A DNA stretch of 64,000 nucleotides, from contig CM057145.1 of NCBI GenBank assembly GCA_029964075.1, positions 1,054,001-1,118,000 on the forward strand. Reading direction: 5' to 3'. Position numbers and translations under genes: made by a program. This document shows, one piece after another, positions 59,001 through 64,000 of this stretch. Positions within the stretch are counted from its first letter, which is position 1. The number at the start of each line of letters is the position of its first letter. A model generated the notes under the pieces. That model had not been told where the DNA came from, made no database searches, and worked only from the letters and a program-made list of their open reading frames with translations. The DNA is from Patiria pectinifera (Eukaryota; Echinodermata; Asteroidea; Valvatida; Asterinidae).

Positions 59001-60988
59001 CACACCAAAATGAGAAAACAGGAAGTGGTTTGTGCTTTCTATTTGTACTACTTGATTTACAGCACCACATGTAAACCAGTAGCGGATCTACGTGTACATA
59101 ATTTGTAATATTCTGATATTGGTAAAATGGGGCCAAAAACTGAAATGGAATGGTAGGCCTAAAGTTCCTAAATTTATTCGCAAGTTGCTTTAATGCAAGA
59201 GAAAACATCGAAGACCCCCCTACACCTCGGGCCCCTAACATAGTAACAAGGCAAGCCTAAACTCAACCCTCCCCCCCCCCCATTTCCTGAAAGCTATGTA
59301 GCCCCTGTCCACTTCTACTAGAATTAGAAGGCCTTGTGTGCCTTATAGCCTAGGATTTTTCGGAGGGTCCGTGCGCTCGCTAGCTATGAGAAATGAAAAT
59401 TCAGTTTGATCGACGAAATACAATGTGGTCTGTGTCTGGAATTTCACTTTCTGAAACACAAATCCACCCAAAAAGTTGCCTTGATTGATCCACAACTCTC
59501 AAAAATTCCAAAACCATTGGCGTTTGGACCATTGGACAGATTTTTTTGGGAAAAAATTGGAGCTTTTAACTCACTATCGTCAGTTTTCAGACACAGGAAT
59601 GTTAACCACACACTTGATACAAACCTAGCTGCACAGAAATTTAGTCTGGTTCCCAACCAAAAATAGAATCCCATTCTTTGATGTACACACGTGAAGGGCA
59701 CCGCGCCTGTGTAAAGGCCGCATCATATGCGAGAAAAAATCGCATTCGGGATCTGCCGAAGAGCCAGTCAGATGGCGCCTCGGTTATTTATGCTGAGTAG
59801 GACATCCAACAGCCATCGGGTCGGTAGTACATGTACATTCAGCATTCACAGTACGGAGTGCGGTCCAATTGACCCAACTGCTGTTGGATGTATTAACATT
59901 GTACTTAGCATAAATAAGCGAGGTGTCCACTGATCATCCTCTCAACAAACTTTCTCCGATTTTTGTCCTCAATAGTACAAGTTAAATGGAACCTTAGAAT
60001 CCTCACGCCACTTCTTTGGTTGTGTACAAAGAGTCAGACTAGAGTATGGAGAGTTGAGTTCATTTTGTAAGTACAGTCGAATCTCGTTAGTACAAACTCT
60101 GTTAATACAAAATTCTGGTTATAACAAACAAAGTCTTAGTCCCGACTGTGCATTTATGTGCACAATGAATGGGACTGATGTTCCTCTTAATACAAAATTC
60201 TGACATAACAAACAATTTGGCTAGGTCCGAATGAGTTTGTATTAACGAGACTCGACTGTATTTGCTAACAAAATTGGAAATGTTTCTCAATCTCAGTCCC
60301 AGATTCGTGTCTTTTCAATTTTTGGAAAGTTAACTGACCTTTATTGAAATAATGAAAAACGTGGCGTCAGGATGCAACATTCTTTCCGCTAAATTTCCTG
60401 ATGAATAGTGTTACTTTATCCTGTAAGAATTCTACACACATTCTGGACAAAATTAAGTAAGTAGAGTCTAACACGAGCCAAATATGGCCCATCAGGCCGG
60501 CGTTTATCCAGTTTCAGTGGCATGAAACGACTGATGAGAATATTTCTAGTCCATCGCAGGTTACTTCCCAACTAATGCCGGTTATACTCATTAAGGACAC
60601 AACGTATGGCCAGCAGCTGGATTCGAACCCCTGACCCTCTGATCATGAGTCACGAACCCTAACCGCCAGGCCACACTTCCCATACATTCTGGACAAACTT
60701 TCTCAAAATTTTTCCTCAAATTTACAGGTTAAATTTAAATACAGGGAACAAATTTTCAGGAAATTTAGTCCAGATTGCTGTGTGGCTCACAATAGATTAT
60801 TAGTGTCAATAATACGGAGGAACTTGGGCATGTTGAACTTGAGAAACATTGATGATGTTTAACAATGTTTAATGGGGCTAAAATTTCACCAAATTTACAG
60901 CTCAACTTACATCGCTGAAGTTGCCCATAATTTCCCTCACGGTTTCAACCGGAATCCCCTTCTCAGCTGCCACTTGCTCTGGATCCAT
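23130..60988 (-). CDS. PLS: Plastin/fimbrin, actin-bundling protein, complete (13 coding exons)
   Basis: Plastins cross-link actin filaments into tight bundles in the cytoplasm (microvilli, filopodia, cell cortex), and calcium binding to the EF-hands weakens bundling. Seen: exons 60911-60988, 44450-44605, 42238-42391, 40048-40156, 38994-39207, 38129-38273, 35159-35277, 32101-32175, 30261-30384, 28376-28464, 25425-25736, 24546-24692, 23130-23288 (minus strand). Their lengths sum to 1881 nt, giving 626 residues, the usual plastin length. Two EF-hands lie at about residues 27-78, CH1 at 122-237, CH2 at 265-375, CH3 at 386-500 and CH4 at 513-620. All phases match and no internal stop occurs. The first ATG in exon 1 is taken as start. 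Whether this species has further plastin paralogues is unknown; the vertebrate PLS1/2/3 split should not be read into it. Confidence 0.95.
23351..24150. repeat. CACAAGTCCCCAAAAGTCCT minisatellite in the last plastin intron
   Basis: About 800 bp of degenerate 10-20 bp units around CACAAGTCCCCAAAAGTCCT, occupying most of the intron between exons 12 and 13. Long Ser/Pro/Lys open frames here (e.g. 23548-23871, 23798-24196) are repeat artefacts. Confidence 0.93.
24546..24692 (-). CDS. PLS: Plastin exon 12, CH4
   Basis: Acceptor TTTCCTAG, donor GTAAGT, 49 codons, phase 0. Encodes [20 protein letters not shown] and [14 protein letters not shown], matching the I-x-S-F-x-D...I-A-x-S..V-x-x-L-V-D-A-I helix of CH4. 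Confidence 0.95.
24769..25313. mobile_element. MITE family B, TTAA-flanked (plastin intron 11)
   Basis: TTAA (24765-24768), AGATATAGTTCATCATTTG at the left; CAAATGATGGACTATAGCT then TTAA (25314-25317) at the right. The 545-bp body is the reverse orientation of 50212-50716, including ATTCAGCAACTTTTG-type and CATCAGGTTAGTTGTT-type text. Confidence 0.85.
25425..25736 (-). CDS. PLS: Plastin exon 11, CH3 and start of CH4
   Basis: Largest exon, 104 codons. Acceptor TTACCAG, donor GTATTA (non-optimal). Contains [40 protein letters not shown] and [11 protein letters not shown], diagnostic for plastin CH3, then the first CH4 residues. Confidence 0.97.
27456..27810. mobile_element. MITE with internal AACCCTG repeats
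   Basis: Ends CTAAAGGCCTTTTCACACT and AGTGTGAAAAGGACTTAG are inverted repeats. The inside has about ten CAACCCTG/CAGGGTTG words in both orientations. Located in plastin intron 10. Confidence 0.75.
28376..28464 (-). CDS. PLS: Plastin exon 10, start of CH3
   Basis: Acceptor CTTTCAG chosen over a second CTTTCAG eight bases on, because only the first keeps the frame and gives [19 protein letters not shown]. Donor GTAAGT, phase 0. Matches the invariant F-R-N-W-M-N-S-L-G opening of plastin CH3. Confidence 0.95.
28893..29330. repeat. Tandem repeat of about 135-145 bp, three copies
   Basis: Units begin TTAACCCATTAGCACCTATA (near 28893, 29037, 29172), run through TACATTGTATTACATT and AATAAAACCATAGAGTG to GTTTCGGGCGCCACAG. 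In plastin intron 9. Confidence 0.9.
30261..30384 (-). CDS. PLS: Plastin exon 9, CH2 end and linker to CH3
   Basis: Acceptor TTATAG, donor GTAAGT, phase 1 at its end. Encodes [20 protein letters not shown] followed by [19 protein letters not shown]. The [14 protein letters not shown] motif closes CH2; the acidic linker leads to CH3. Confidence 0.95.
30765..31179. mobile_element. MITE family E, TTAA-flanked (plastin intron 8)
   Basis: TTAA (30761-30764) then CCCTAAAAGGGCCGGG; CCCGGCCTGATTAGGG then TTAA (31180-31183). 415 bp, G-rich runs near both ends, no coding capacity. Confidence 0.7.
31382..31545. repeat. Direct duplication, copy 1
   Basis: About 165 bp containing GTTTGTCTTTGTATGAGTTA and ATTATTCAATGCCCATCTGC, repeated almost exactly at 31857-32022. 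Both in plastin intron 8. Confidence 0.9.
31857..32022. repeat. Direct duplication, copy 2
   Basis: Near-identical to 31382-31545. High identity suggests a recent duplication; it ends 79 bp before exon 8. Confidence 0.9.
32101..32175 (-). CDS. PLS: Plastin exon 8, CH2
   Basis: A 25-codon exon with acceptor CTTGCAG and donor GTATGT, encoding [20 protein letters not shown], the A-x-x-M-L-x-x-A-D-K-x-x-C-R-Q-F-V helix of CH2. Phase 0 on both sides. Confidence 0.94.
33460..34410. repeat. TACATTGTAT-type microsatellite, split by a MITE
   Basis: Long runs of TACATTGTAATACATTGTAT on both sides of a mariner-type element. A second partial right end of that element (TTTGGGTCCAGATCATTCTG) near 34230 is embedded in the array, so array and element have been duplicated together. 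Confidence 0.9.
33523..34055. mobile_element. Mariner-type MITE inside the microsatellite
   Basis: TA-flanked; CAGGGTGAGTCAGAATAATC and GATCATTCTGACTCGCCCTG ends. 533 bp, no transposase. Solo ends of related type occur near 54181 and 61894 (CAGGGCGAGTCAAAAAA). Confidence 0.8.
34769..35120. mobile_element. MITE family J, copy 1
   Basis: TAGGCC, A-run, then GTCTCCGGTTTCTGGTATGC; right end decayed, CTTGGCCTTA. The body matches 38503-38880, including GTTTAGTCGGGCACC. Includes a poly-A run of about 35. It has inserted into the end of a family D copy (GGCCTAGGGGGTTAG). Confidence 0.7.
35159..35277 (-). CDS. PLS: Plastin exon 7, CH2
   Basis: Acceptor ATTTTAG, donor GTAAGC. Reads [20 protein letters not shown] and [17 protein letters not shown], matching the I-N-N-F-S-x-D-I-K-D-S part of CH2. 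Frame and phase agree with both neighbours. Confidence 0.95.
37230..38128 (-). repeat. Tandem array built from the end of plastin exon 6 plus its donor
   Basis: About ten units of 45-95 bp, each with (minus strand) CATGGAACAAGCTG|GTAAAT then AGTATTCAACTATAACATGG. The first 14 bases are the last bases of exon 6 and GTAAAT is its donor. Clear copies have their exon-like part near 37498, 37580, 37659, 37704, 37773, 37863, 37952 and 38042; copies near 37335 and 37415 are more decayed. The real junction at 38129 is the terminal unit. Confidence 0.9.
38129..38273 (-). CDS. PLS: Plastin exon 6, CH1-CH2 linker and CH2 start
   Basis: Acceptor TTTCCAG, donor GTAAAT, phase 1 at its end. Encodes [19 protein letters not shown] and [18 protein letters not shown], the L-S-P-E-E-L-L-x-R-W-x-N signature. 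Its last roughly 20 bases plus donor are repeated about ten times in the intron downstream. Confidence 0.96.
38503..38880. mobile_element. MITE family J, copy 2 (plastin intron 5)
   Basis: Inverted ends around GTCTCCGGTTTCTGG and AAGAAACCGGAGAC, outer TAGGCC/GGCCTTA, 378 bp. Fills most of the intron between exons 5 and 6. Confidence 0.8.
38994..39207 (-). CDS. PLS: Plastin exon 5, main part of CH1
   Basis: Acceptor ATTGCAG, donor GTAAGA, phase 0 at its end. Contains [37 protein letters not shown] and [12 protein letters not shown], the hallmark CH1 helices of the plastin actin-binding domain. Its first 50 or so bases are repeated, decayed, six times in the intron upstream. Confidence 0.97.
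39208..40019 (-). repeat. Tandem array built from the start of plastin exon 5 plus its acceptor
   Basis: Six units of 113-131 bp; exon-like parts start (plus coordinates) near 39272, 39385, 39504, 39632, 39763 and 39890, the real one near 39157. Read on the minus strand each has AG, then a decayed version of [17 protein letters not shown]. Units 1, 2, 4 and 6 stay open in the exon's frame (e.g. [33 protein letters not shown]); units 3 and 5 are shifted. Intron-derived part carries TATCCACTAAT. Confidence 0.9.
40048..40156 (-). CDS. PLS: Plastin exon 4, start of CH1
   Basis: Acceptor TTCCAG, donor GTAAGA, phase 2 at its end. Encodes [20 protein letters not shown] and then [13 protein letters not shown], matching the first CH helix and the D-G-I-L-L-C-K segment of actin-binding domain 1. 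The next intron (40047-39208) is almost wholly a tandem array related to exon 5. Confidence 0.95.
40514..40935. repeat. Tandem repeat of about 175 bp, 2.4 copies
   Basis: Units start with ATATTGGTTAAAGTGGTCAG, contain GCCTCAGATC, GGGGCCCTTAAGCGGGCC-like text and ACGCCTTTAGCTGAGAATAT. Related single segments lie at 32870-32940 (inverted) and 42910-42990. In plastin intron 3. Confidence 0.88.
41794..42216. mobile_element. MITE family D, TTAA-flanked, beside exon 3
   Basis: TTAA (41790-41793) CCCTAACCCACC ... GGCCTAGGGGGTTAGGG TTAA (42217-42220). Internal direct repeats of GGAGGATTGAGGATGAATGG. The right TTAA is 17 bp from the exon 3 donor edge (42238). Confidence 0.8.
42238..42391 (-). CDS. 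PLS: Plastin exon 3, linker into CH1
   Basis: Acceptor CTGCAG, donor GTGAGT, phase 1 at its end. Reads [20 protein letters not shown] and then the Ser/Thr-rich [15 protein letters not shown], the diagnostic plastin segment between EF-hands and first CH domain. A TTAA-flanked MITE lies 17 bp downstream of its 3' edge. Confidence 0.95.
43061..43247. mobile_element. Long foldback with a hammerhead-like core at its tip
   Basis: Outer arms TGTGGAAAGAAATCTCTTCT/AGAAGAGATTTCTTTCCACA; middle arms ATGTGGTT/AACCACAT; inner arms TGAGTGTAGAAC/GTTCTACACTCA. Between the inner arms: CTGAGGA (43145-43151), one extra base, imperfect hairpin GGACAG...CTGTGC, GAAAC (43171-43175), GTC. Intron 2 of plastin. Confidence 0.75.
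44186..44428. mobile_element. Near-perfect palindromic MITE (243 bp) beside exon 2
   Basis: AATAGGGAGGTTTCGC at the left and GCGAAACCTCCCTATT at the right; arms of about 110 bp continue as GATACGCTTACACTTA, TATCCGTATCCG and GTAGCGAGCGAGATATGCG. Ends 21 bp from the exon 2 donor edge. Confidence 0.9.
44450..44605 (-). CDS. PLS: Plastin exon 2, both EF-hands
   Basis: Acceptor CTGCAG, donor GTAAGTG, 52 codons. Residues 28-39 ([12 protein letters not shown]) form a canonical EF loop. Residues 64-75 ([12 protein letters not shown]) form a second loop with Asp at positions 1, 3, 5 and 9 and Glu at 12, but Lys instead of the usual Gly at position 6. A long palindrome begins 21 bp beyond the donor. 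Confidence 0.93.
45031..46033. mobile_element. 1-kb terminal-inverted-repeat transposon remnant
   Basis: About 75-bp ends (AGGTCGGTTTTCAGGGGGCA ... GTGCCCTGTGAAAACCGACCT). The inside contains CCTATATAAAGCGC (TATA-like, 45506-45519) and, 135 bp later, ATG opening [12 protein letters not shown] (45658), a 63-codon basic frame without recognised domain. Looks like an internally deleted derivative of a coding DNA transposon; superfamily not determined. Confidence 0.8.
46378..46650 (-). mobile_element. tRNA-derived SINE-like repeat, copy 1
   Basis: Minus strand begins with GGGGAGTGTGTGGCCTAGTG (A-box-like) and GGTCCGGGGTTCGCATCC (B-box-like), then GTCCTTGGGCAAGGCACTTC, a segment that from memory recurs in central domains of many animal SINEs. 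It matches 60465-60690 over most of its length. Confidence 0.75.
46700..48300. other. Intron 1 sequence, nothing recognised
   Basis: Rich in ACATGTACATGTA and TACCGGTA words. No coding signal or structured repeat identified. Confidence 0.45.
48312..48730. mobile_element. MITE family D, TTAA-flanked
   Basis: TTAA (48308-48311) CCCTAACTCAGAGGC ... GGGAAGGTTGGGG TTAA (48731-48734). Internal AATCCTGCAAAATCCTCC repeats as in the copies at 53683-54091 and 41794-42216. Confidence 0.8.
48812..48870 (+). pseudogene. tRNA-like segment
   Basis: GAGCTCCGTTGGTAGAGC (D-arm/A-box), CCGGA-ACGGTTA-TCCGG (anticodon stem-loop, but C instead of U before the anticodon) and GGTCGCAGGTTCATAC (decayed B-box). No matching acceptor stem was found. 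A tRNA pseudogene or SINE head, not a working tRNA. Confidence 0.6.
48941..48986 (-). ncRNA. Hammerhead-like motif downstream of the Penelope remnant
   Basis: Minus strand: helix I GCCT/AGGC, core CTGAAGA, one extra A, helix II GAACTT-GCT-AAGTTC, then GCAAC where hammerheads have GAAAC, then GTC. It lies about 380 bp 3' of the GIY-YIG fragment on the same strand. Known: Penelope-like retroelements carry hammerhead motifs in their flanking repeats. The A-to-C change and the extra base make self-cleavage doubtful. Confidence 0.5.
49243..49259. repeat. Poly-G run in purine-rich DNA
   Basis: G12-13 inside a purine-rich stretch (about 49000-49400) that overlaps the 3' part of the Penelope fragment. 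Simple sequence. Confidence 0.7.
49366..49686 (-). pseudogene. Penelope-like retroelement fragment, GIY-YIG nuclease end
   Basis: Minus strand, about 106 codons: [15 protein letters not shown], then [20 protein letters not shown], then [11 protein letters not shown] and [20 protein letters not shown], stop at 49366. This matches the C-terminal GIY-YIG endonuclease of Penelope-like elements: VIY and YVG strands, the LxxRF...H region, the Glu of SREKVW. A Cys-x2-Cys (CRVC) precedes the YVG motif. A TAG directly upstream and absence of reverse transcriptase show a 5'-truncated, dead copy. Sits in plastin intron 1, same strand. Confidence 0.85.
50212..50716. mobile_element. MITE family B, TTAA-flanked, reference copy
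   Basis: TTAA (50208-50211) AGCTACATGTATAGTCCATC ... CAAATGATGGACTGTAGCT TTAA (50717-50720). 505 bp; matches 24769-25313 inverted and the split copy at 52203-53249. Confidence 0.88.
51712..52198. mobile_element. Foldback MITE family C, TTAA-flanked
   Basis: TTAA (51708-51711) AGAGGTTGTGGAATGCTCGA ... TCGAGCATTCCACAACCTCT TTAA (52199-52202). Arms of about 235 bp pair almost fully with a short centre near 51950. A partial arm occurs at about 32795-32870. Confidence 0.92.
52203..53249. mobile_element. MITE family B copy split by a family A element
   Basis: Left part (to 52351) matches the TGTTGAAAA...TTATTCTTTCTGG half of family B; right part (from 52880) matches the TTAGTAGTTCG...CATCAGGTTAGTTATT half. 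Right end near TTAA at 53250-53253. It shares its left TTAA with the family C foldback. Confidence 0.75.
52356..52875. mobile_element. MITE family A, nested in family B at TTAA
   Basis: TTAA (52352-52355) AGGGAAAATACAACATTTGC ... AGGCCTATTCCCT TTAA (52876-52879). 520 bp. The host sequence resumes after the second TTAA; intact family B copies have CTTAAG at this position. Confidence 0.88.
53683..54091. mobile_element. MITE family D, TTAA-flanked, complete
   Basis: TTAA (53679-53682) CCCTAACTCCCTAGGCC ... CAGGGCAGTTAGGG TTAA (54092-54095). Internal CAATCCTGCAAAATCCTCC repeats. No coding capacity. Confidence 0.85.
54695..55226. mobile_element. MITE family A, TTAA-flanked, complete
   Basis: TTAA (54691-54694) AGGGAATGTACATCATTGGC ... 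AAATGTTGTATTTTCCCT TTAA (55227-55230). Opposite orientation to the copy at 52356-52875. Confidence 0.88.
55231..56329. other. Intron 1 sequence, nothing recognised
   Basis: AT-rich, T-runs, no coding signal; part may be a decayed extension of the family A copy that follows. Confidence 0.4.
56330..56916. mobile_element. MITE family A partial copy with a nested element
   Basis: Body text (CCAGACTAGCTGGC, GACCATCGTTGGAAATTGAT, TTTGCAAATGTTGTACTT) then TTAA at 56917-56920. Left end not found. Interrupted at 56573-56822. Confidence 0.7.
56573..56822. mobile_element. Inverted-repeat element GGGCCCAATT type, nested
   Basis: Ends GGGCCCAATTGCATGGCTCT and AGAGCCATGGAATTGGGCC, 250 bp, with internal GCTTAC/GTAAGC words. 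Intact family A copies run through this site without it. Confidence 0.8.
57662..57973. repeat. Tandem duplication of about 155 bp
   Basis: Two copies starting ACATGGGCTGCTTAGTGCTA and running through GAGTTGTCCCCTGGTA and GATGCTGTGGGAACATGTA to TGTTGGCTATCGTTACAGCA. Confidence 0.9.
58060..58221. mobile_element. Palindromic element (about 160 bp)
   Basis: AAATATTGAATGCTTCGAGT ... TAAAGCATTCAATATTTG; inner arms GTAAAACTAGGCTCC/GGAGGCTAGTTTTAC and TGATCCATGGA. Centre CGAGGCGAAGCCGAGG. Confidence 0.8.
59777..59924. repeat. Foldback repeat (about 148 bp)
   Basis: CCTCGGTTATTTATGCT/AGCATAAATAAGCGAGG and ACATCCAACAG/CTGTTGGATGT pair across a 60-bp centre. Confidence 0.7.
60074..60258. mobile_element. 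Pogo/Tigger-like MITE with TA duplication
   Basis: TA CAGTCGAATCTCGTTAGTAC ... GTATTAACGAGACTCGACTG TA, 185 bp. The CAGTCGAA-CTCGTTA end is typical of pogo-like mariner relatives. Internal TACAAAATTCTG repeats. Confidence 0.85.
60465..60690 (-). mobile_element. tRNA-derived SINE-like repeat, copy 2
   Basis: Minus strand: GTGTGGCCTGGCGGTTAGGG (A-box), GTCAGGGGTTCGAATCC (B-box, intact) then GCCAGCATTAG-like and CGTTTCATGCCACTGAAAC text shared with 46378-46650. It lacks part of the middle seen in copy 1. Confidence 0.78.
60911..60988 (-). CDS. PLS: Plastin exon 1 (start codon)
   Basis: Encodes [20 protein letters not shown] and six more residues, ending ...GNFSD, then donor GTAAGT, phase 0. 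ATG at 60988 is preceded by ATCATCATC and no in-frame upstream ATG is needed. The sequence differs from vertebrate plastin N-termini, which is common. The following intron is 16.3 kb. Confidence 0.8.
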
Positions 60989-61900
60989 GATGATGATGAC
61001 TTAGTTGTCGGATTTCTGGTTCAGATCAAGTCTCTTCAATTTTGGAAACACAAGTCCGATGTCCCGGAAGTTTTTGCGAGTGGTGAGTCGGCCCAAGCAC
61101 CGTGTACGCCGCAGAAAGAACCGCACAATCCCGGCGAAGCGAGCTGCTCAAGTTTCGGTCAACTTCGAACTGCGGGTTCGTGCGGTCAGGACGATATAGT
61201 TGGCAGATGTGATCGAGTGCTAGCCAACTCTTTATGGCGAGGGGATTTAGATAAGATAAAATGTAGACTTGACAAACTAAAAATTGTAAACTTAATTGTC
61301 GGTGCAAAGGGCGTGCACACCTCGCAAAATGATAGCGGAAGTGACCAAAAAGTGCACAGGTGGTTAGCATAACTACGCATGCGCGAATAAAGTGCCTCCC
61401 ATTTAGACTGGTATCATGTCTCATAGTGTTTACAAGGCCAAACGAAAGTTGCAATTTTCAGAGTAAAATTGCCATTTCCGAACATAATAATAAATAATTC
61501 ATCTTTTTGAGTGAACTTTATCCTTCACGTTGTCAGTTTGTGAACGAGGGGCATCAATATTACGCGGGCTTGCCTGGTGTAGTATACATCGTTACTAAAT
61601 TGCCGCGCAGTCGGTGGTGAAAATAGCGCCCTCTGTTGACTAGAAAGAGAAACTCCGCTTGACTGAGTATCCCGCATTATTTTAAACTCTTTTGACAAGT
61701 CAATCTGTTTCTGTTTATTATGTAGCATTTTTTCTTTTTGCAATGTGAGCAATTTATGAAATATTTCACAGCAGAATTGTTTCAAAATTGTTTCAATGGG
61801 TGTCAGCAACTTTTAATCATTCGATCTGAGAGTAATTTTTAATTTATTACATTTATAGTGGCAATTGAATGTTTTAAATACAAATGCTAGTGTACAGGGC
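60989..61900. other. Presumed plastin 5' UTR and promoter region
   Basis: Follows the start codon outward. More GC-rich and CpG-containing around 61050-61250 than the introns. No TATA box or clear initiator can be assigned. The open frame at 60872-61372 on the plus strand is a shadow. Confidence 0.35.
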
Positions 61901-61984
61901 GAGTCAAAAAAAGCAAAACCCAATTGATACCATGTACATATAAAGCAATATGCAACCCAATCCAATAATCATTCAAAGCAACCG

Positions 61985-62300
61985 GCCCTTACCCAAAAAA
62001 AGGCCAGCCGTGGCAACTTCCCATAGGGTATTGCCATGGGGTTTTCCCCATGGGTTCCCAAGGAGATATTGGACACCATGCACATCATGGTGCACATTCC
62101 CATGGATTTTCGCTATGGGTGTTATCCTATACTTTCCCGTGGTTTATCCCATGCATCCCTGTGATTCATCCCCAAAGGATTCAAAATTTACCCATGGTAC
62201 TTTTCTAAAGCAACTTCCCTAAATAAGATATTTACGCTTACCTTTTCAGGTCACGTGATTTCTACTGAGCATCCCATGGGCCTTATGGGGATTGTCCCAT
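61985..62300. repeat. CCATGGG-rich segment
   Basis: Many copies of CCCATGGG, CCATAGGG and CCATGGAT-type words over about 300 bp, too irregular for a clean tandem array. Confidence 0.5.
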
Positions 62301-62633
62301 AGATCCCATGTAGATCGAGTGTCTTAAGCACTCTGATGGCCAATACCTGCTACAGTGTACATCATTAATTGCCAGGCTACGCGGTGTACACCATTTTTCA
62401 AGTTGTACCGTATTATCACCATGTTCCTAATTTATTTTCTCATGAATGTTTCCTGAATGTTTCATAAATGTCATCAGACAGGGATGTGTCATCTCCCGAT
62501 CCCAAGTTCTATATCTTTCTGGAGCAAGTTATCAGATGATAGAAGTCGACCATACAAGCTCATATAAACAACCAAATTTTCGCAGACGACGGTCTTAATA
62601 GCAGAAACCCCAGAGGATCACTGGTACATGCAT

Positions 62634-62854
62634 GGGCGTCGCAAGGATTTTTTTCCGGGGGGGGGGTAAAGCAAATTGTTACCAAAAATTCCTTAACTTT
62701 TTCATTGTATTCATCGTTTTTTCGAGCGTGAGCAGGGGTGCATTTGCCCTAACCCACCCATCAATTTAACAGCAATACGATTTCGTACCTCTTTTTCCTC
62801 CCCCCTCTTTTTTTTTTTCGTTTTCCGCCCCCCCCCCTCCCCCTTGCGACGCCC
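62634..62854. mobile_element. Short MITE, GGGCGTCGCAAGG ends
   Basis: GGGCGTCGCAAGG and CCTTGCGACGCCC are perfect 13-bp inverted ends of a 221-bp element with poly-G and poly-C runs inside each end. Confidence 0.75.
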
Positions 62855-62869
62855 TTGCACTGGTAGACA

Positions 62870-63520
62870 GAGTTTACAAATTCAGCAGCGAATATGGCCT
62901 CAAGATAAACAACAGCAAAACAGAAGTAAGTCATGAGCAAAAGAAATTGCGACACAACACCGAAATCAACAACAAAAATAGAGCAGGGGACTTGTGTAAA
63001 ACTTGTTTGAAACCGACCAAGCACACATTAATCCCTCATTTTGATTCATAAATACCTAAGACAGTTTACCCATTCCTATTGGACGAGAGCCCGTCGCGTG
63101 GCTGGTCTTCCGGATGATAACGACATGGCTGGCTGGTCACTTTAACACTTTTTCCAGTGTCACATGAAATTTGGAATCCTATATGAAATCTCGGGGCCTT
63201 TTACCGTTTTATTGCATGGTTGAACGTTCCGCAATATACTACCACCGACTCAGTATTTCATCTTCCCAAGTTTACACTACCACCGGCACAGCTGCGTTCT
63301 GCGCTACATCGCGCAACACGCACGACGAGCGGCTGCCAACTCTCCCTAAAAAGAGTTGTTTACCACTTTTTGTAACAGGGAAATTCCATAAAATAGCTAG
63401 AGGGGTGTTTCGAAAAACATAAAGTAAAATTGTTGGACAAAATCGTTGGAAATTTATAATTTTTCGCTTGTTTTGACCGAAAACTTTTGATTTTTTGACC
63501 GAAAAGGTATTTACAAGTAT
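62870..63520. other. Flank, nothing recognised
   Basis: No coding signal or repeat identified upstream of plastin in this stretch. Confidence 0.45.
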
Positions 63521-63524
63521 GAAT

Positions 63525-63666
63525 GGGAATAAATATGTTCTTGGTCGGTATTAAACACTATGTTTAAGACCGGCTGGAGTCTGGATGCTGACAATTACCC
63601 ATCCAGCTACACTCCAACCGGTCTTGAACATTATGTTTAAAACCGGATAAGCACACTCTTATTCCC
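63525..63666. mobile_element. Foldback MITE (142 bp)
   Basis: GGGAATAAATATGTTCTTGG ... CACACTCTTATTCCC; arms of about 65 bp including TTTAAGACCGG/CCGGTCTTGAA. A half copy lies at 4594-4668. Confidence 0.85.
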
Positions 63667-64000
63667 TTATGGGCTCCGTGCGCCAACAAAAAAGACGGGG
63701 CGCGCTTTTACCACTTCTAAGAGCCACTTGGGCTGGACACCGCGTGTGCGCACTGTAATTCGTGCGCTAAGTACGCACGATTTTTTTATCCTGAATGTGC
63801 AAAAAGCAATGGCAAAAAGCCAAGCCACAGCGTCTTCGCGCGTGAGCGTCAGGCGTCGTCGGCGCGCGAATACGTTCGAATTCAACTTGCGATGGTCTCG
63901 CAGACTAATCCCCGACCCCAATAACTTTGGATGATTCGAAGTACGCAGTGGATGGATCGGAAACCAGTCTGGGTCGCCCCAACTCTCCTTTTCTGGCCGA
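63667..64000. other. GC-richer window edge, nothing recognised
   Basis: Contains CpG-rich GCGTCGTCGGCGCGCG near 63850. Short open frames on both strands show no family resemblance. Confidence 0.4.

Noticed and set aside
60872..61372. 166-codon plus-strand frame
   Set aside because: Antisense to plastin exon 1 and its 5' flank; no family resemblance.

Overview
The window is nuclear DNA of an animal with large introns. It carries two recognisable protein-coding genes in convergent orientation, set in a dense landscape of small transposable elements and tandem repeats. Frequent TAGGCCTA, TACCGGTA and ACATGTACATGTA words, and many MITE-like elements, suggest a marine invertebrate deuterostome, most likely an echinoderm. 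That placement is inference from base composition and habit, not from a marker gene.

Left part (about 4.3-12.7 kb, plus strand): the 3' part of a START-domain lipid-transfer gene. Six exons join in frame (4346-4382, 5362-5464, 8357-8500, 8960-9128, 10349-10442, 11657-11805) to give 231 residues: most of a START domain, then a Lys/Glu/Ala-rich acidic tail. Its 5' exons were not found in the first 4.3 kb. Introns hold inverted repeats, MITEs, a 1.2-kb GGCTGGTT-type array that begins at a splice donor, and a 41-bp minisatellite.

Middle (about 12.7-23.1 kb): gene-poor, with several inverted-repeat elements. One of them is clearly inserted into another, and the uninterrupted version of the host element lies 2.5 kb away.

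Right part (23130-60988, minus strand): a complete plastin/fimbrin gene. Thirteen coding exons, all with GT/AG junctions and consistent phases, sum to 1881 nt (626 residues plus stop): two EF-hands and four calponin-homology (CH) domains. Intron 1 is 16.3 kb and contains a Penelope-like retroelement remnant, tRNA-derived SINE-like repeats, a 1-kb inverted-repeat transposon remnant and several TTAA-flanked MITEs.

The most unusual structures are two tandem arrays inside plastin. Intron 4 is filled by six decayed copies of the start of exon 5 with its splice acceptor. Intron 6 holds about ten copies of the end of exon 6 with its splice donor. Other notable items: at least five sets of TTAA-flanked MITEs with different termini, including one insertion that visibly duplicated TTAA; three copies of a hammerhead-like hairpin motif, one beside the Penelope remnant; and a near-perfect 243-bp palindrome 21 bp from a plastin splice donor. 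No autonomous transposase, CRISPR array, rRNA gene or intact tRNA gene was seen.
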